Counted from the first letter of the stretch, positions 44,797 to 57,502 are shown. The stretch is DNA of 64,000 nucleotides from Sarcomyxa edulis (GCA_009761415.1 QUOL01000003.1:248001-312000); one strand, 5' to 3'. The notes: generated by a model not told the origin, from the sequence alone. Program-made: numbers and translations.

Positions 44797-45612
44797 ATGC
44801 CTCCTCCCAAGAAACCCGCACCTCCACTTAGACTCGAATTCACTACTAACAGTCTTCGGAATACAACAATTGCTGTGGAAAATGATCAAACCTACTACGA
44901 AATCGTCACCCGGTACTGGCACCCTAACACCACCAAGATCAACAAACTCGACGTTGAGTCCAGGGAGTTCAAGACTATCGCTGAAATTGAAAGGGTGCCT
45001 GGAAAAAGCAAGGAACCCAAAGTCAGGTTCAGGAAACCCACCTCTACTCCTGCTAAAGAGAAAGAACCGGAAGGTGGCGACGAAGTCATGGGCGAATGGA
45101 TCAAGGCATCTGACTTTTTGCAGTTTGACCCGCTCAAGCCGTACGTGTCCTCTTTCGCTATCGCATTCTTCGCGTGTGCCTCGACGCGGACTCAACTTAC
45201 TGACCTACAACACCATCCAGTGGTGGGACCGTTGCAAGCGAAAATGCTCAATATCGCTGGAAGACACACAAGCGCATGTTCCGGGTGAGTCAGCCTCCCT
45301 CGGTACTCATCGTTCTCACTCATGACCCACTGTCAAAAATAGCTTGTGAAAGCGGATGACGAAGAGCAAACCCCACTTGTGGTGTATCATCCATACCGAC
45401 GCCACTTCTTTGTCTTCCGCATGTCCCAGCATGCCTGGTTAGAAGTCAAGCCCGATACAGACACGGTTCAGGCTCTTGATAAACTCATCGGTGCGTTCTG
45501 TTGTTTCTGTTTCTTCATCCTAGATTGACGAAGGAATGTAGTGAGCTATCTTCTCGTCGAGAGACGCAGAAGAGATGCCAAGTTACGCTTGAAACTTGAG
45601 CATTCGGTCTAG
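44797..45612 (+). CDS. DUF6593-type basidiomycete protein, four exons, 208 aa
   Basis: Exons 44797-45140, 45221-45284, 45343-45490 and 45542-45612 join in phase (introns 80, 58 and 51 nt). Features of the family are LRLEFTTNSLRNTTIAVEND near the start, the YEIVTRYWHPNTTKI strand, the core NAQYRWKTHKRMFRLVKADD, VVYHPYRRHFFVFR, and the closing hydrophobic-basic strand LIVSYLLVERRRRDAKLRLK. The last exon requires the acceptor GGAATGTAG at 45541; the nearer TAG at 45533 would give a 42-nt intron followed directly by a stop. The family is abundant in Agaricomycetes; its function is not established. No signal peptide. The gene converges on the BCS1-like gene. Confidence 0.82.
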
Positions 45613-46230
45613 CTACCCTCATTCTCCTGCCTAGCTGTTTCAACAATATCATTATGGAATCTGAACTTTATTTCACGCAACTTTGAACATTAAACACCGT
45701 TATAAACATTAGTCGCCAGAGCCCGGGGATCTACAAAATCCACTGGACCCCGGAACGACCAGCACGAAAACAAGGAAGACTCGAATATACAAAGACACAG
45801 TAGACAAAGGAAAGAGACACGATTGAGGGAATAGCATGTGCAGGATGTATGAGATGATGTATATAGGTGATGCGGTGGGTAGTGGGAACTGTGGGATTAT
45901 CAAGCTTGCTTGACACCCGAGGCGTATCTACTACCTCTGCCCTCTAGATCCCGTTCCAGTGATGAGATGCAAAAATAAAGCGTACAGATGAAGCATGTAA
46001 AAGCGGAGCAGAGAATGCACGAGTGCGAATCCGCCTGGATGCCTGATGATGAGGGTATATGTATGTGGTGGTACGGGACGTCGGGGTTGGAGTCGTTGCA
46101 AAATATCTATGTCAGCGTTTGTCTCGGTATCGGTCGCCATATCGTCAGTCGCAGTCGTTGTTGATGTACCCAAGGTGCAGTGAGAGGGGGTATCCATATC
46201 CTCTGTGGGTATGACGGCCGAAGCATCTAG
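45613..46230. other. 3'-3' spacer, no gene seen
   Basis: About 0.6 kb between the DUF6593 gene (+) and the BCS1-like gene (-). No coding pattern beyond short ORFs. Confidence 0.5.
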
Positions 46231-49200
46231 TCAGGGCCAACCTGACGAGCTCCCCCATGAATTGTCAAAAGCCTGCCCGGAAGGAGGAACGTTCTCCTCG
46301 TCACTGTTCTCGCTTCCGTCGTCGACGGGAACAACGACAATCGCGTCCGAGTCAGCTTTGACGTCTTTCGTTGACTCATCCTCTGGCGTTTCCGTGACGT
46401 TCTGCGACTGTTCGCCGGTCTCTTGTTTCTTCTTGGCCTCAGTTAGAGCCTCCCTTGCCTTCTCTTTCTCTTGGTCTAACAACTGCTGTGTTATCCTGGC
46501 GAGCTCCAACTCCTTCTTCTCCAACTCGGCCTTCTCCTTCTCTTTTTCTAGCATCTCTTGCTTTTTCTTCTCCCGCTAATCATCGAGAAGGAAGTCGGAC
46601 ATAAGTCAGTCGATAATGAAGAAGGCGAAGTTCCACACGTGGCACTCACTTCAAGCTTCTCCTTGACGTCCCGTGCATCCTTCTCCCTCTTCAGACGCTC
46701 TTTCATCTCCCTCTCACTAACGACCCAAGCTGCCGCCTCGTTGGCAGCAGCCTCGGGTTGTGACTTGTTCTTCAATAGGTCTAGACAGGACGAGTCGTCA
46801 ATGACGATCAATATCATATAAGAAAGTATTCTTACATCCTTGTAGCGCCGCAACACTGAACTCTTCCTCTGGTATCGAATCTGCAAACTTCTTCGCCAAA
46901 AGACCAAGTGTTATAGCGTCTAGCGGTTTCGCACTGTGTTGACTCGACGCAATATGGGCCTCCACAGGTGGTGGGAGGTACGCTTGGTTCTTCGCTCCAA
47001 ATTGAGGTAACGCCAGAGTGGCCGCCTTGCCTTTCCCATTGCTACTCGTCGCCACAGGAGATCCCAGAGGAGAGGAGCTGGAAGAAGATAACGAAGAAAC
47101 GGACAGCAAAGATGGAGACATTGACCAAAGCGACGACGTTCCAGTTGTAGGAGACTCAGGTGGACCAGATGTCATAGGTGGGTTGGGAAGCTCGACGCCA
47201 TCGAGATCACCTTCTAGTGTTTCCTCGTCCTCGTCCGTAGATGGGAAGAAGTTACGGAAGAGCGCTTCAGCCTGCCATTTCGACGCGTTCTTGAACTCTA
47301 CCCAGACGTCCATTCGTCCTGGACGAGACAGCGCTGGATCTAGTCTCTCCAAGTGATTTGTTGTGCTGGAGATAAAGTGAGTTACTGCAGATCAATGTAT
47401 CGATGAACGCCACTCACGCAAACAAAATCCGTCCCTCTGCAGCAGCTACACCATCTAAAGCGTTGAGTAGTCCACTAAGACTCAATGTGTTAACGTCCGA
47501 GAGCTGTTCCTTGTTGCTCCTTCTAAGGCCTCTGCTACTGCCACCCATCGAAGAGCTTAGTGGGCCAAGTATGTCGGACTCGTCTGTGGAATTGCTGTTC
47601 TTCCCGTCTCCGCCTTCTCTTGAGACGCTGCGCGTGAACGCGGCATCTAGATCTTCTAAGAGTAGTATGCATCTTGCGGGCACCCTCCCCATGAGCGTGT
47701 TAAGCGTGCTATCGCTTATCCAACTCGAGGATAGGGATACAACGTAAATGTCGAGCATCAATTCACCAGCGATGGCATGTATCAGGGAAGACTTGCCAGA
47801 CTGTAAAGATAGTTCTCTCGTTAGATCTGAATATATTTTGAATGCGAATGATTTACCCCTGGGACACCATGAAGTAGATACCCTCTTCTAAATGGAATAC
47901 CACGGTCGGCGTACCACTACGATAATCGCGTCGCGTCAGATAACGAGAGTACACGGCTTTGGGTAGAGCAACGAACCTTCTCGGATTTCAAGAAATCTCT
48001 TGTATCATTCAGTAGCATCTCCTTGACACCAGGGTTCAGAACGATGGAGCCCATAGGCCGTTTGTGTCGGGAATCTGTCCATCTCCAACCTCCATGCGAA
48101 TCGGCGAAATATATCTGGATTCGATGAACGGCCTCTGCTTCGTATTCCTTCTTGGCCTGGAGGACCAGTTGTTTAAGTATGGAGTTATTGCGGGCGACAA
48201 CACTAGTCGGGTTGTCAGATCTTTTCGAGAAATGAAATGTAAGAAAGCAAGCATACCTGATGGAGAGTATTTCGCAATTACTGCCGTCGTTTTTGCGGCT
48301 TCGACGAACTCTCAGCCAATGTCCTCTGTAATAAATGGTATGCGTGGTATCGAACGTGGGCTGGAATACCACGCGGGTTTTGACTTTTCCAGGAACAGCC
48401 TCGTTATCCTCTTCATCGTTACCCCACTCGTCGTCGTCCTCACCAAAGGAGTTGGCGTTGACGCCACGACCCGAGATTCCGGGAGTGCTGGTCCGGGTGG
48501 TGGTCTCGAATTCACGAGAGCGTTGCCATTCGGGGCGCCGGGATAGCCAGAGCATCAGCCAATCATATGGATAATCTTCTTCAGAGAAGTGCGCCGTCAA
48601 GAAGAATGCTATCAGAGGGAAGAATGAGGGTCAGAAGTGATCGCGTTGACAAAGGGAACAGAATTCAAGAAATAATTCCAGTCCTCTGCCTATAACAGAG
48701 AGGCCCCTGACTAATAGCATCCGTGCTTTGAACGTTATAAGTGACAAGGGACTCTGTTGGAGATAGATAGAGATGACTGGCGCGTCATTTTTGCCAAAGT
48801 ATCATGCCTAGATCTCTTGAACTGATGACAGGAATATATTGATCCCTGCCAGCGGTATGAGCATGTTCTGTAGTAAAGCATCGACCTCAGGTCACATGGG
48901 TCTGTGCGAGCGCCACGCGTCGAGTCTAATTTTGCGGGGACGTATGCTTTACCGCAGAACAAGATTTCGAGCAGCATGCATCATGTGTTCTCTGACTGAG
49001 CAGAGAGATGAAAGGAACGTGGCGAAAAGTGGGGCACCCAGCGCCTCGTTGGACTCGGCGAAGAGATGATTACACTTACAATTTACAAAATGCGACCTTG
49101 ACGGCATGAACGGTATAAGTGGTCCCGTACACCTAGAAAGTGCTGATGGTACTCACCAGCCAGAGCTTGCGACTCGTCGAGCAGTTTCGACAGTGCCGCC

Positions 49201-49287
49201 GAGGACGACGAGCTTCATGCCATCAATGACCGACGAACCGCCTGCGCCGCCTACGAGGGGTTGAACGAGAGATCTGAGTGCGTCCAT
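46231..49287 (-). CDS. BCS1: BCS1-like mitochondrial AAA ATPase, nine exons, 724 aa
   Basis: Exons 49287-49157, 49096-49080 (17 nt), 48608-48257, 48202-47977, 47916-47857, 47800-47418, 47365-46836, 46780-46650 and 46575-46231 all join in phase. The N-terminus has the BCS1 pattern: [20 protein letters not shown], then [20 protein letters not shown] and [12 protein letters not shown]. The AAA domain follows, with Walker A GVPGSGKSS (about 259-267), Walker [10 protein letters not shown] (about 306-314), the [20 protein letters not shown] sensor/arginine-finger region and a C-terminal LQGYLLKNKS. A Lys/Glu-rich coiled coil ([20 protein letters not shown]) and an acidic tail extend beyond the usual yeast length of 456 aa. 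BCS1 inserts the Rieske protein into complex III from the inner membrane. Agarics carry many BCS1-like paralogues, so orthology to the core BCS1 is not certain. Intron 2 is unusually long (471 nt). Confidence 0.88.
48862..48963. repeat. Imperfect inverted repeat (hairpin) inside a long BCS1-like intron
   Basis: Arms 48862-48881 (CATGTTCTGTAGTAAAGCAT) and 48944-48963 pair at 17 of 20 positions around a 62-nt loop. They sit in the only long intron (48609-49079, 471 nt) of the gene. The hairpin could be a small insertion or a structured RNA. Confidence 0.6.
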
Positions 49288-51669
49288 GCCAATGATGGTT
49301 AAGTATAGGAGATGTGGTTGAACGAGCCAATGTTGCTACGAGTATGGGGTTCAGCGCTGAAATACTAGTAGCGAATTGGGGAGAGATAGGTAGGTGGTGG
49401 TTGTGGTAAGAGAGAGAAAGAAGTATTGATGGGTGGGTAGTATGTATATATTTGGGTATGTGAATATGATATAGTGCGGTCCCGGATGCTGTTATGGGGG
49501 AAGGAGGAGAAGTGAGTGAGCAGCGACTCACAGCCCAGCTAGTCAGGAGCCGTCAGCGGCAAGTCAGCGGAACGTGTCCAACAACTGCCGGCATTATACC
49601 CAAATGGGGCTCGCCGTTCCGGATAACCCCACAAATACCTCCGCTTTCCTTCCGTCCACTTGGCCACTCTTCACAATCGCACATCGCACCCTGTCACACA
49701 AATCGTCTTCCTGACTCTTCAGTATGACTGCACCCAAACTGCACCGAAGACTATTTGCATTACTTGTAATTGACTCGTTGTGGCTGTCCTTCTGCACTGC
49801 ACCGATTCCCTGCTAATCATCCAGATGTCAAATCAATGAGGCAGTGGCACTCTGGCCACGACAGTATCAACGAATGTTATCAGTGCGCCATGACCGATGC
49901 CAGAAGCCCTAGGCATATCTCTTGTATGGTGCGCGTCAACGTCCTTGACACGGAGGCTTTACAGGACCCATTCGAAGTCTCAAATCCCCTCAAATCTTTT
50001 GATGATCATAGTCATAGCCGCTTTCTCACTCCCTGGCGCCTCCTCGCCTTCCCCACATGTTCTCCAAACGCCGTCTTGCCACATCGGCGTGACAAAAAAA
50101 CGTACGATGCAGCTCCGGCGCACCAGCATCAGTCTTCTCGAATGGCGTCAATAAACATTCCATTCCAAGCTCCATAATGCAGCTGGGTTGCAACCCATCA
50201 TCAAGGCGAGTGAATAAACGACTATAAGGGCTAAGCTAGTATTTTCCTTTCCCTGCCAATGTAGGACACGTGTCCTTATTCGAGTAATGGCCAGGGGATG
50301 CGCAGAAATGAGGCGTTCCGCAATTTTCACTTCAATACCATACGTCTATATCGTAAGAAAGAAGGCTCTCCCTTCATCAGTCTAATGCATTTGATTGCGA
50401 GAGAGCCATAATCTCGCATCAGCGCACTTGCCTCGTGTTCCATCGATGCAGAATCATTCACAAATTTCTCGGAACCGAAGAAGGGCATGCACCCTCTTAG
50501 TCGTGTTATACGATGCTGTCTTCTCAGAACGTAACATCGTTAAACATTGTTGTCCACGAACAAATCCAATCCATCCTGTACGCAAATGCTCTGAAACGCA
50601 TTCTACCTTCCGCTTTCGAAGTCTTACAGGTTCAACTTTGGATTGCGATAGTTGTCCCCGACGTATTGCATGCACGGGGGACTTTCAGACCTGATGATCA
50701 GTGTTCCTGCCTCTGAGCTTCCACATGTATCTCCTCGAAGTTGACGCAGTGGTCGGCATCTCCCAGATGTGGAATGAGATGGTACGCTGGGAGTATACTT
50801 CGACAGAGAACCGTCAGTCTCTTACATTGTCTTGGTTCTCCAGTGTGGAAATGCGGAGAGGTAGATGTACAACAGTGCTTTCAAACGACTCGAGTTGCCC
50901 GTATATCTCAGTATGATAGCACGCTGTTTTGTGGTCACCTATGGAGGAAGAGAGATGTACGTTCTGACAGACATCCGGGATGGAGATACAGGCACAGGGA
51001 CACATATATCGGTAGGCGCTGTAGTTGAAGATCGCAGGCGTTCCGACTGGCGTTCATCGATGATAGCGGCGCTTAGCGAACCGATACTCTGGAAATACTG
51101 GCAAGACGGCTCCGAGATACTACGTTCAAACATCAGCTATATCTCAAGAGTAGGAACAACTATGTACCCGAGTACTCGCTCACTCACTCGAATCTGTCGA
51201 ACCGCAGCTAATGTCGTCAGTTATACCAGTGACCACATGAATGACCTTGGCACGGACAATGATTCGAGCGACCATACTATCAACAACTCCCAAAAAGTTT
51301 TGACACGTATTCAAATTTCATCTTATCCCAAACCTGGTGAGGCGCGACGTCGCGCGAAATGTACGCGTCGGATCACGTGAACAAACAAATTTCCTCGGGT
51401 TCTGTATGATTATTGCGTTCTGAGTTGTGGGTTTCAATTGTTTAGGATTAATGAACGTGCACAAGTGCAGGGAAGAGGAACGTACAAGAAAGTGGTCCAA
51501 CCGGATGGAAGTAACAGTAGCAACAGCTTCTTATGATAAGACGTTACCAAGCAGGTGTAGGTCCAAGGCAGCTAGATAACCATGAAAACAATACAGATCG
51601 ATGTTATTGGTGACTGCTTTTTTCCATTTAGATACGTATACGTTTGAAGGTCTTGTTCTGCACAAGCCA
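49288..51669. other. Intergenic region, no supported gene
   Basis: About 2.4 kb between the BCS1-like start (-) and the end of the oxygenase gene (-). The longest open frame (50865-51380 +) has no recognisable motif and no splice partner. Probably promoter plus decayed sequence. Confidence 0.45.
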
Positions 51670-53083
51670 CTAGTAAGCGCTCCCTTGTGCCGGTAGTCCT
51701 TCTGGAAACACTTCCGCAAATAGATCCGGATAGTGAATCTGGCCGACGTCTGGGTGGCTCCTTTACAGATGATCAGCGCTTGCAGGTACAAGATGAAAGT
51801 AGGTGGTCCTTACTTGACCCGTCCAAGGAGATTGACTTTACCGGAAGGTTCCCTGTCAAACTCAGTAAAATTGACGGCTAGAAACATGTAAGTAATGGTC
51901 AAAATCAGGAGACGGAAACGCACAATCGGTGGCTGCGACTGTCCCTCTTGCTTCTCGTAACTTCAAAATTTCAGGTGGAACTGTAATACGCACAAAAGGT
52001 AGGGGGTCAGCGAATGAAACCATGTGCTTAGACTGCGTCGTACATTGTAGGACCTGATCCGCTAATCGAACGCCTAGTCCAATGTTTTGGAAGAAGGGCA
52101 CTGAATATCGGGGGGTACTTCCTTTTGGAGATAAAACGCGGTGGGAAGTTGCCCGAGCAAGGCCTTGTGTTACGAACTCAAGAGCTAGACAAGAAAAATC
52201 AACAATAACTCGATAGACAACAGACAGACGAACTACCTTTGCCAATGTTGACAACAAATGTTCCAGGAATGGGAGGTGCATCAATCCATTGGCCAGAAAT
52301 GTTCTGTACTTGGAGACCTTCATGAGGTGAAGCCTGAAGGAGCTGTTATCTTGCTTCAGCACAATGTAATCATGAGAAAAGATCGAACTGCTCACAAAAG
52401 TCAGAAACCCTGCATCATAATGAGGTCCCACGCCTTGATCGCCTAAAGCCGGGTCAACAACAGGGTATTGTACGATTTTGCCTCGATGTTGCATCAGATC
52501 GTCGGAATCATAGAAATGTGCCAGACCGTCAGACGGCAAGCCCAATGCTTCGGCAAGAAGACTGATGACACTGTAACTGAGAGCCTGAACCTGAGCGAAG
52601 TATCTCTCTAGAGTCTCCTTGAACCCGGGTATAAGTGCCTCATCGGGCCACTATTACGCTCGCGGCAGAATTAGTTGGAGGACAATTGTGATTAGACGCT
52701 TGGCTACTTACCTGGGAGGGGCCCCACAACCTGAAGTGATCCGGATCACCAGGCTTCCACCTGCTGACGTGGGGAGTCGCAAAGTCAAACTGCTCCCTCT
52801 GATCTGTCTTGCCTTTGGTCAGCTCGGCGCCTAACCTCGAATAACCCAAGAAGTGTTCAGAATTAGCCATCTTGATCGCATCCTTTGCTTCTTGGGGCAA
52901 GGCAAAGAGCCGAGGTATGTATGCCACGACGTCGTCAATGTCTTTCTGGGAGACTGGGGTGTGAGACAAGTAGAGAAAGCCGACATTGATGACCGCGTTT
53001 CTGAGCTGATTGATAAATTCAGCTTTGTCGGTGTCGACGAGGGTGTAGTCTAGGATCGGGACACTGGAGAAGTTGGACGCCAT
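51670..53083 (-). CDS. Isopenicillin-N-synthase-like 2OG-Fe(II) oxygenase, six exons, 382 aa
   Basis: Exons 53083-52712, 52650-52396, 52342-52237, 52184-51924, 51877-51814 and 51760-51670 join in phase (introns 46-61 nt). A DIOX_N-type N-terminal domain (VPILDYTLVD, VGFLYLSHTPVSQKDID, LFALPQEAKDAIKMA) precedes the double-stranded beta-helix. The Fe(II) ligands are His201 and Asp203 in GPHYDAGFLTF and His259 in ATSHRVLSP; Arg270 and Ser272 of RYSVPFF form the co-substrate RxS motif. The C-terminus (VKSHPDVGQIHYPDLFAEVF) is typical of the fungal family. It should be a cytosolic oxygenase of unknown substrate; the family covers secondary metabolism and hormone or toxin modification. No peptide synthetase or other pathway gene is nearby, so a penicillin role is not suggested. 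It is divergent from an F-box gene. Confidence 0.92.
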
Positions 53084-53938
53084 TTTCTACAGAGATAGAA
53101 CTGGTTCCTCGACATGATAACAAGCGTCTTATATGAGACCGAAGAGGTCAGAATGGCGCGATTGATTATCGCGGGCACCTTGGAACAGTGAGCCGGATCA
53201 CGTGAACCGGCTCGAATGAGCTGTGCAGTTGTTTGTTTTTAAAGTTGATCAATTTCAATTGTTTTCAGGATACAAAGATCTACAGAGATCTGCATAATAT
53301 GCCTTGTGTCTTATGGGCGTGTCCTTATGAGTCTGAAGTGGTAATCATCTTCTCGGTTCTCTTGTCTTTCCCCCGACATCTCCCAGGACCAACAGCCCCA
53401 GGCTTCACACCCTTTGCCCTTCAACTTCTTTCTATCCATAGAATCGAAACTACCGTGGCTTCGGAAACATCTCCTGGAGACTTTCGTAGATTTTTGTCTT
53501 TGCCCTTGTCTCGCAAAACCATAATGTTACTACCTGCAGATGGTATGACTCAACCGCGAAAAATCAAGGTGCCACGGTAAACTCCTTTCCCTTCTCTCGG
53601 GGCTATCCGTGTTCAACTATCCTGCCTCATTGTGTTTGCGCGGTATATAAATCGATACCTTGGGCGCAGAGGTCTATATCGACACCGATATTTTCTCTCC
53701 TCAATCTTGCCCCCGACGTGAAGTCAAATATCTCGTCAGCCTGAGACGATAACTCAGGTCAGTACTCCCTCGGTCATAAACTCTCTACGTCTCACCACTG
53801 AAATTAATATACCCACAGAACACCGCGTCTGGCTAGCCGATCGTAAATTGTTATCGGACACTTGGAATATCTGGAAATTGTACTTGAATTGATCTCACTT
53901 ATCGAATGCTAGTACTGATTGTTTTCTAGGCGGGTGAC
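53084..53938. other. Intergenic region between divergent genes
   Basis: About 0.86 kb. CTCAG followed by GTCAGTACTC at about 53755 and TTTTCTAG just before 53930 could bound a 5' UTR intron of the downstream F-box gene. No protein-coding gene seen. Confidence 0.4.
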
Positions 53939-55693
53939 ATGGCTACCCTTATGCAGTTGAGTGCAGTACATCGAACCTTCCTAATCTCTGAAATCCTCTC
54001 TACCATCGTGAACTACACGGTCGGCAATCGAGTCACAGATATGCTCCCGCTTGCACGTATCAGAGCATTCCAAGAGCCCATCCTGAACATCATCTGGCAC
54101 GACATCGACGGACTTGTACCTCTCATAAAATGCCTGCCGGACGACTCTTACACCACCGACGTGCACGGATATCTGGTCAGTATACAAACGTGTCTGTCGT
54201 AGACTGCATGCTCAGTACAGATGACATATCAGGTATTTACACGGCCTATACAAGCATCTGACCTCAAAAGATTCGATTTATACGCTCATCGTATCAGACG
54301 ACTTCTCTTTCGATGGCGAGAACGTCAGACTGGTCCCCCACGTCTATCTGGACGTATCCGTGACTTGAACCTCGTTCATCCAAGTGTCTACGATGCCCTC
54401 GCTACCCTGCGCCCAGCTCCTAACTCAGTTCTCCCAAACATACAGTGTATCACTCTCAACAAGCTCAACTGGGATATCTTATCCCAGGCTGATGCTTTTG
54501 TTGGACCGAAGCTGGCAACGGTCACCGTTCAATTTCCGTTTCCTTTTGACGGGGAACCTTCATATCCTCTTGGATACCTTTCCAACTTATTCATCGCTCT
54601 TGCTTCCCAAACGACGAAGCAGGTCTATACGAGGCAGACCTATGTGGCGCTGGAAACTGTCGAGATGTTCGCTTTCAACGCAGAGGATGTTCAGATCCCG
54701 GCTAATACATTATCAACATGTATCACCGCGCCGAGCTTCGAGGACCTCCGTGTCCTCGATTGTCGTGAATGGATCCTTTCTGAAGACGCCTTACGCCATC
54801 TTGCAACCCTTCCTCATCTGGAAGACCTCCTAGTAGGTCGGTTCCCCCCCGACGCTTTGCCGCATCGCGAAGCCCACCCTCTCTATTTCCCGGCACTTGA
54901 GAGTCTGGCCTTCATGACCGACAATTGGCTCGACTGCCGTACTCTGATGAAAGTCATTCGCAGCCCGATCCTTTCGCTCGACATTCGACACGATGATTTG
55001 GATCCAGTGCCACAGGGACAAAGGCTTTGGCAACTAGAGTCATTCTTGATCAGTTTGCTTTCGCATCCAATGAAAGACACGCTCAAAGGTGTTCATCTTG
55101 TTGATTTCGGGTCCCGTCCGACTCGTCGTAATAGGGGAGCTCTGCCTCCTGATGTTACCTTACGAGCTTTGCTCGAGTTCAGCATGGTATCAGTTCATAT
55201 CGGTATCGACAATGCCAACGAGCTCGATGACGACTGGTTAGACGAAGCCTCGCGGTCTTGGCCATCACTGACCCAGCTCACCATTCTGTCCGAGAGAGGA
55301 AACTCTCGCATCACTTTGCAAGGGCTCGTCCCGCTCGTCCAGAATTGTGAGTTGTTGGAGGAGTTAAGGATCAGCTTCGACGCTCGGAATACAGATTGGA
55401 CTCTGGAGCCCAATGTGAGCAACGAAAGGATCACTTCCCTGATGGTCGAGAAATCGAACCTTTTGGACTCTCAAAAGGTCTTTGATATCTTGATAGCGAT
55501 GTTCCCAAACCTGACCGAGGTGCAGTCCGACTTGGAAGCAGGGATTGAGACTGGGGATCTAGATCGTTGGACGGAGGTCGACGCCTATATCAAAGACCGG
55601 AATGAACAGCTTTACGGGGCTCCGAACCCATACCGAGACTCGGCGGATGAGGACCAAGAGATGGACGCATACGAGTCCACGGACGGAGATTAA
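53939..55693 (+). CDS. F-box-like protein, two exons, 569 aa
   Basis: Exon 1 is 53939-54175 and exon 2 is 54221-55693; the 45-nt intron runs from GTCAGT to GTACAG. The start MATLMQLSAVHRTFLISEIL is followed by LARIRAFQEPILNIIWHDID and GLVPLIKCLPDD, the characteristic opening of agaric F-box-like proteins. In these a relaxed F-box is followed by 'W-D-(I/L)-GLVPLI-CLP'. Splicing gives DVHGYL then MTYQVFTRPIQASDLKRFDL, also family-typical. The rest is leucine-rich (LRDLNLVHPSVYDAL-like, LPHLEDLLVGRFP, LTQLTILSERGN, LLEELRISFD) with an acidic end. Predicted SCF substrate receptor; substrate unknown. It is unrelated in sequence detail to F-box families 1 and 2 in this window. Confidence 0.85.
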
Positions 55694-56237
55694 CTGACTC
55701 AGTCCTAGTGTTTGTTATCTAAGTTTTGATATTGCTTTGGTATTGCTCTGGTATTGCTCTGGTATTGCTCTGATTTCCACGTTCTAGCTATCGGACAACT
55801 ACGGATATTTATCGTGTATTTGGTATACGGCACCCTATGTACTACTAGTACGTGATGGCTCTTTCTGCTAACAATGATCAGGTCATGCATGTCTTGAAAA
55901 ATGAAACCATACGTATGGCTCGGGCTACATGGTGCGATATATTTGCTTGCCAGACTAATGCCACTGAACCTGAGGTGCTGCCTATCATGCCCACAATGTT
56001 CTCGGGGCTGCGTTCGATAGGCCTCGATAGGTTTGCGCCGCGTTAGCCCTTGTTTTCATTCGCTAGAAATGTCCGGGGCCGAAATAGAATGGAATTGAGA
56101 ATATACAAATTTGTACGAGTAAAAAAACAAAGACACGCAAAATTCAGAACGGTGATGAGGACAGTGAAGTACATAGCAGGTATTGAAGAGAGAAAATTGG
56201 GGAGATCATAGGAGCTGACCAGTGTACTCCCGGAACT
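55694..56237. other. 3'-3' spacer with a short tandem repeat
   Basis: Between the F-box gene (+) and SNX3 (-). Contains GGTATTGCTCTG repeated about three times at 55739-55772. No gene seen. Confidence 0.5.
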
Positions 56238-56973
56238 TTACAGCCACTGAGCTTTGTCCCAAGCCGGATCTTGCAAAAATGCACACAGGACCTTACTTCC
56301 GGTCTAACCAGGAGATTAGATTAGCAATGGCACAAGATCGAAGAAAAATCAATAGCACCTGCAGCAGAGGATGTCCAGCAACGATACTCAAGAACCTCTC
56401 CAGCCCTTCTCTCCTCCCCTCAATAACCTCGTCCGAAAAACGGTTGGTAAAAACCTTGCCTGGTAAAGGTGGAATGTTGACACGGGTAGACTCGCGTTCC
56501 AGGATATCACGGAAGGCTTCGAAATCAGAATAGCGCCGACGAACAAGAGAGTGCGGAAGTTTGAAGGCGGGTATGTTGGTCTATTGAATTCGATGAAGAA
56601 GTTTAATGCACTCTTCCTGGTCTTTATCTCAGCAAAGTAACAGACCTTGCACACTATCTCATAATCGGTATACATCTTTCTTCCGAAGCCTTGTATCAAT
56701 GTTATTAGCCCCGAGCTCATGTCGTACAGGGCATCAATAGCAACGCTCACCATGCGTTTGTGGGTTCCTGACTTCAATCTCCAGAAAACTCTCCGGAACA
56801 CTGTACATTTCCTCTATCTGCAATTGCAACCTCGCTGTTGGCGTTTATTGCACAGGGAAGAAAGACAAACAGGTGGGAAAAGGGGGAAATGAGGTACTAA
56901 CTGTTTGACCCCGTCCTATTATCCTGGAATCATCGAAAGCATTACTGCGAGCGAAGGGTGATACAGTGGTCAT
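56238..56973 (-). CDS. SNX3: Sorting nexin 3 (Grd19/Snx3), five exons, 156 aa
   Basis: Exons 56973-56902, 56817-56751, 56689-56646, 56580-56359 and 56303-56238 join in phase. No single ORF covers more than a fragment, and the longest same-strand frame misreads exon 4. The protein is a PX domain: [50 protein letters not shown] (Arg75-77 and Tyr78 of the PI3P-binding site), [13 protein letters not shown] sequence as [11 protein letters not shown], and [19 protein letters not shown], ending [13 protein letters not shown]. Length matches yeast and human SNX3 (about 162 aa). Snx3 binds PI3P on early endosomes and works with retromer to retrieve cargo to the Golgi. Confidence 0.95.
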
Positions 56974-57502
56974 CGTGGTAGATGTCGACGTCGACGATAT
57001 TGTGGCGGTGAGCGGAGGAGCGTCTATATTCAGACGGATTTACAGCTAAAGGACCAAATCTGGACCCATATTATGTGATAAATTGCGCACGAACCTTACA
57101 AACTTTAAATGTGTGCGACTCTTACTCACTTTCTCTCCCTCATCAGCAAAAAGGCCGGAAAATCACGACGCCATTATGACGCGATGCGACCAGCTCACAA
57201 TCTGTAAAATCTGTGTGATCGAATGAGTATGAAAACTTCGCTATAGCACTTAATATAATCAGATTATAATCGGGTTGTGAGCCCCTTGCGAGGTTCACAA
57301 TAATTCTATGGATTATATGATTCAAAATAAATATACTGCTCATAATGCATCGTATACACATCAGAGCCCACATCACAACCGACTCTCAATCCCAATCGCA
57401 CACCAATCAGATAGGAATTGTAGAGCTCTCAGAAGTACGAGAATGTTCGGAACAAATTCTATATTGGGATGATATGGATGCCAGCACAAAACGCAAAATA
57501 CA
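56974..57502. other. Spacer, no gene seen
   Basis: About 0.5 kb, AT-rich, between the SNX3 start (-) and the end of the next minus-strand gene. Presumably the SNX3 promoter. Confidence 0.5.

Noticed and set aside
45491..45533. Shorter intron in the DUF6593 gene ending at the TAG of 45533.
   Set aside because: It would end the protein immediately after Asp; the acceptor at 45541 instead yields the family-like C-terminal strand.
50865..51380. 171-codon plus-strand ORF.
   Set aside because: No recognisable motif, no splice partner and ordinary base composition; not supported as a gene.
51670..53083. Possible beta-lactam (penicillin-like) pathway because of the isopenicillin-N-synthase-like oxygenase.
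   Set aside because: The family is broad, and no peptide synthetase or acyltransferase is present in the window.
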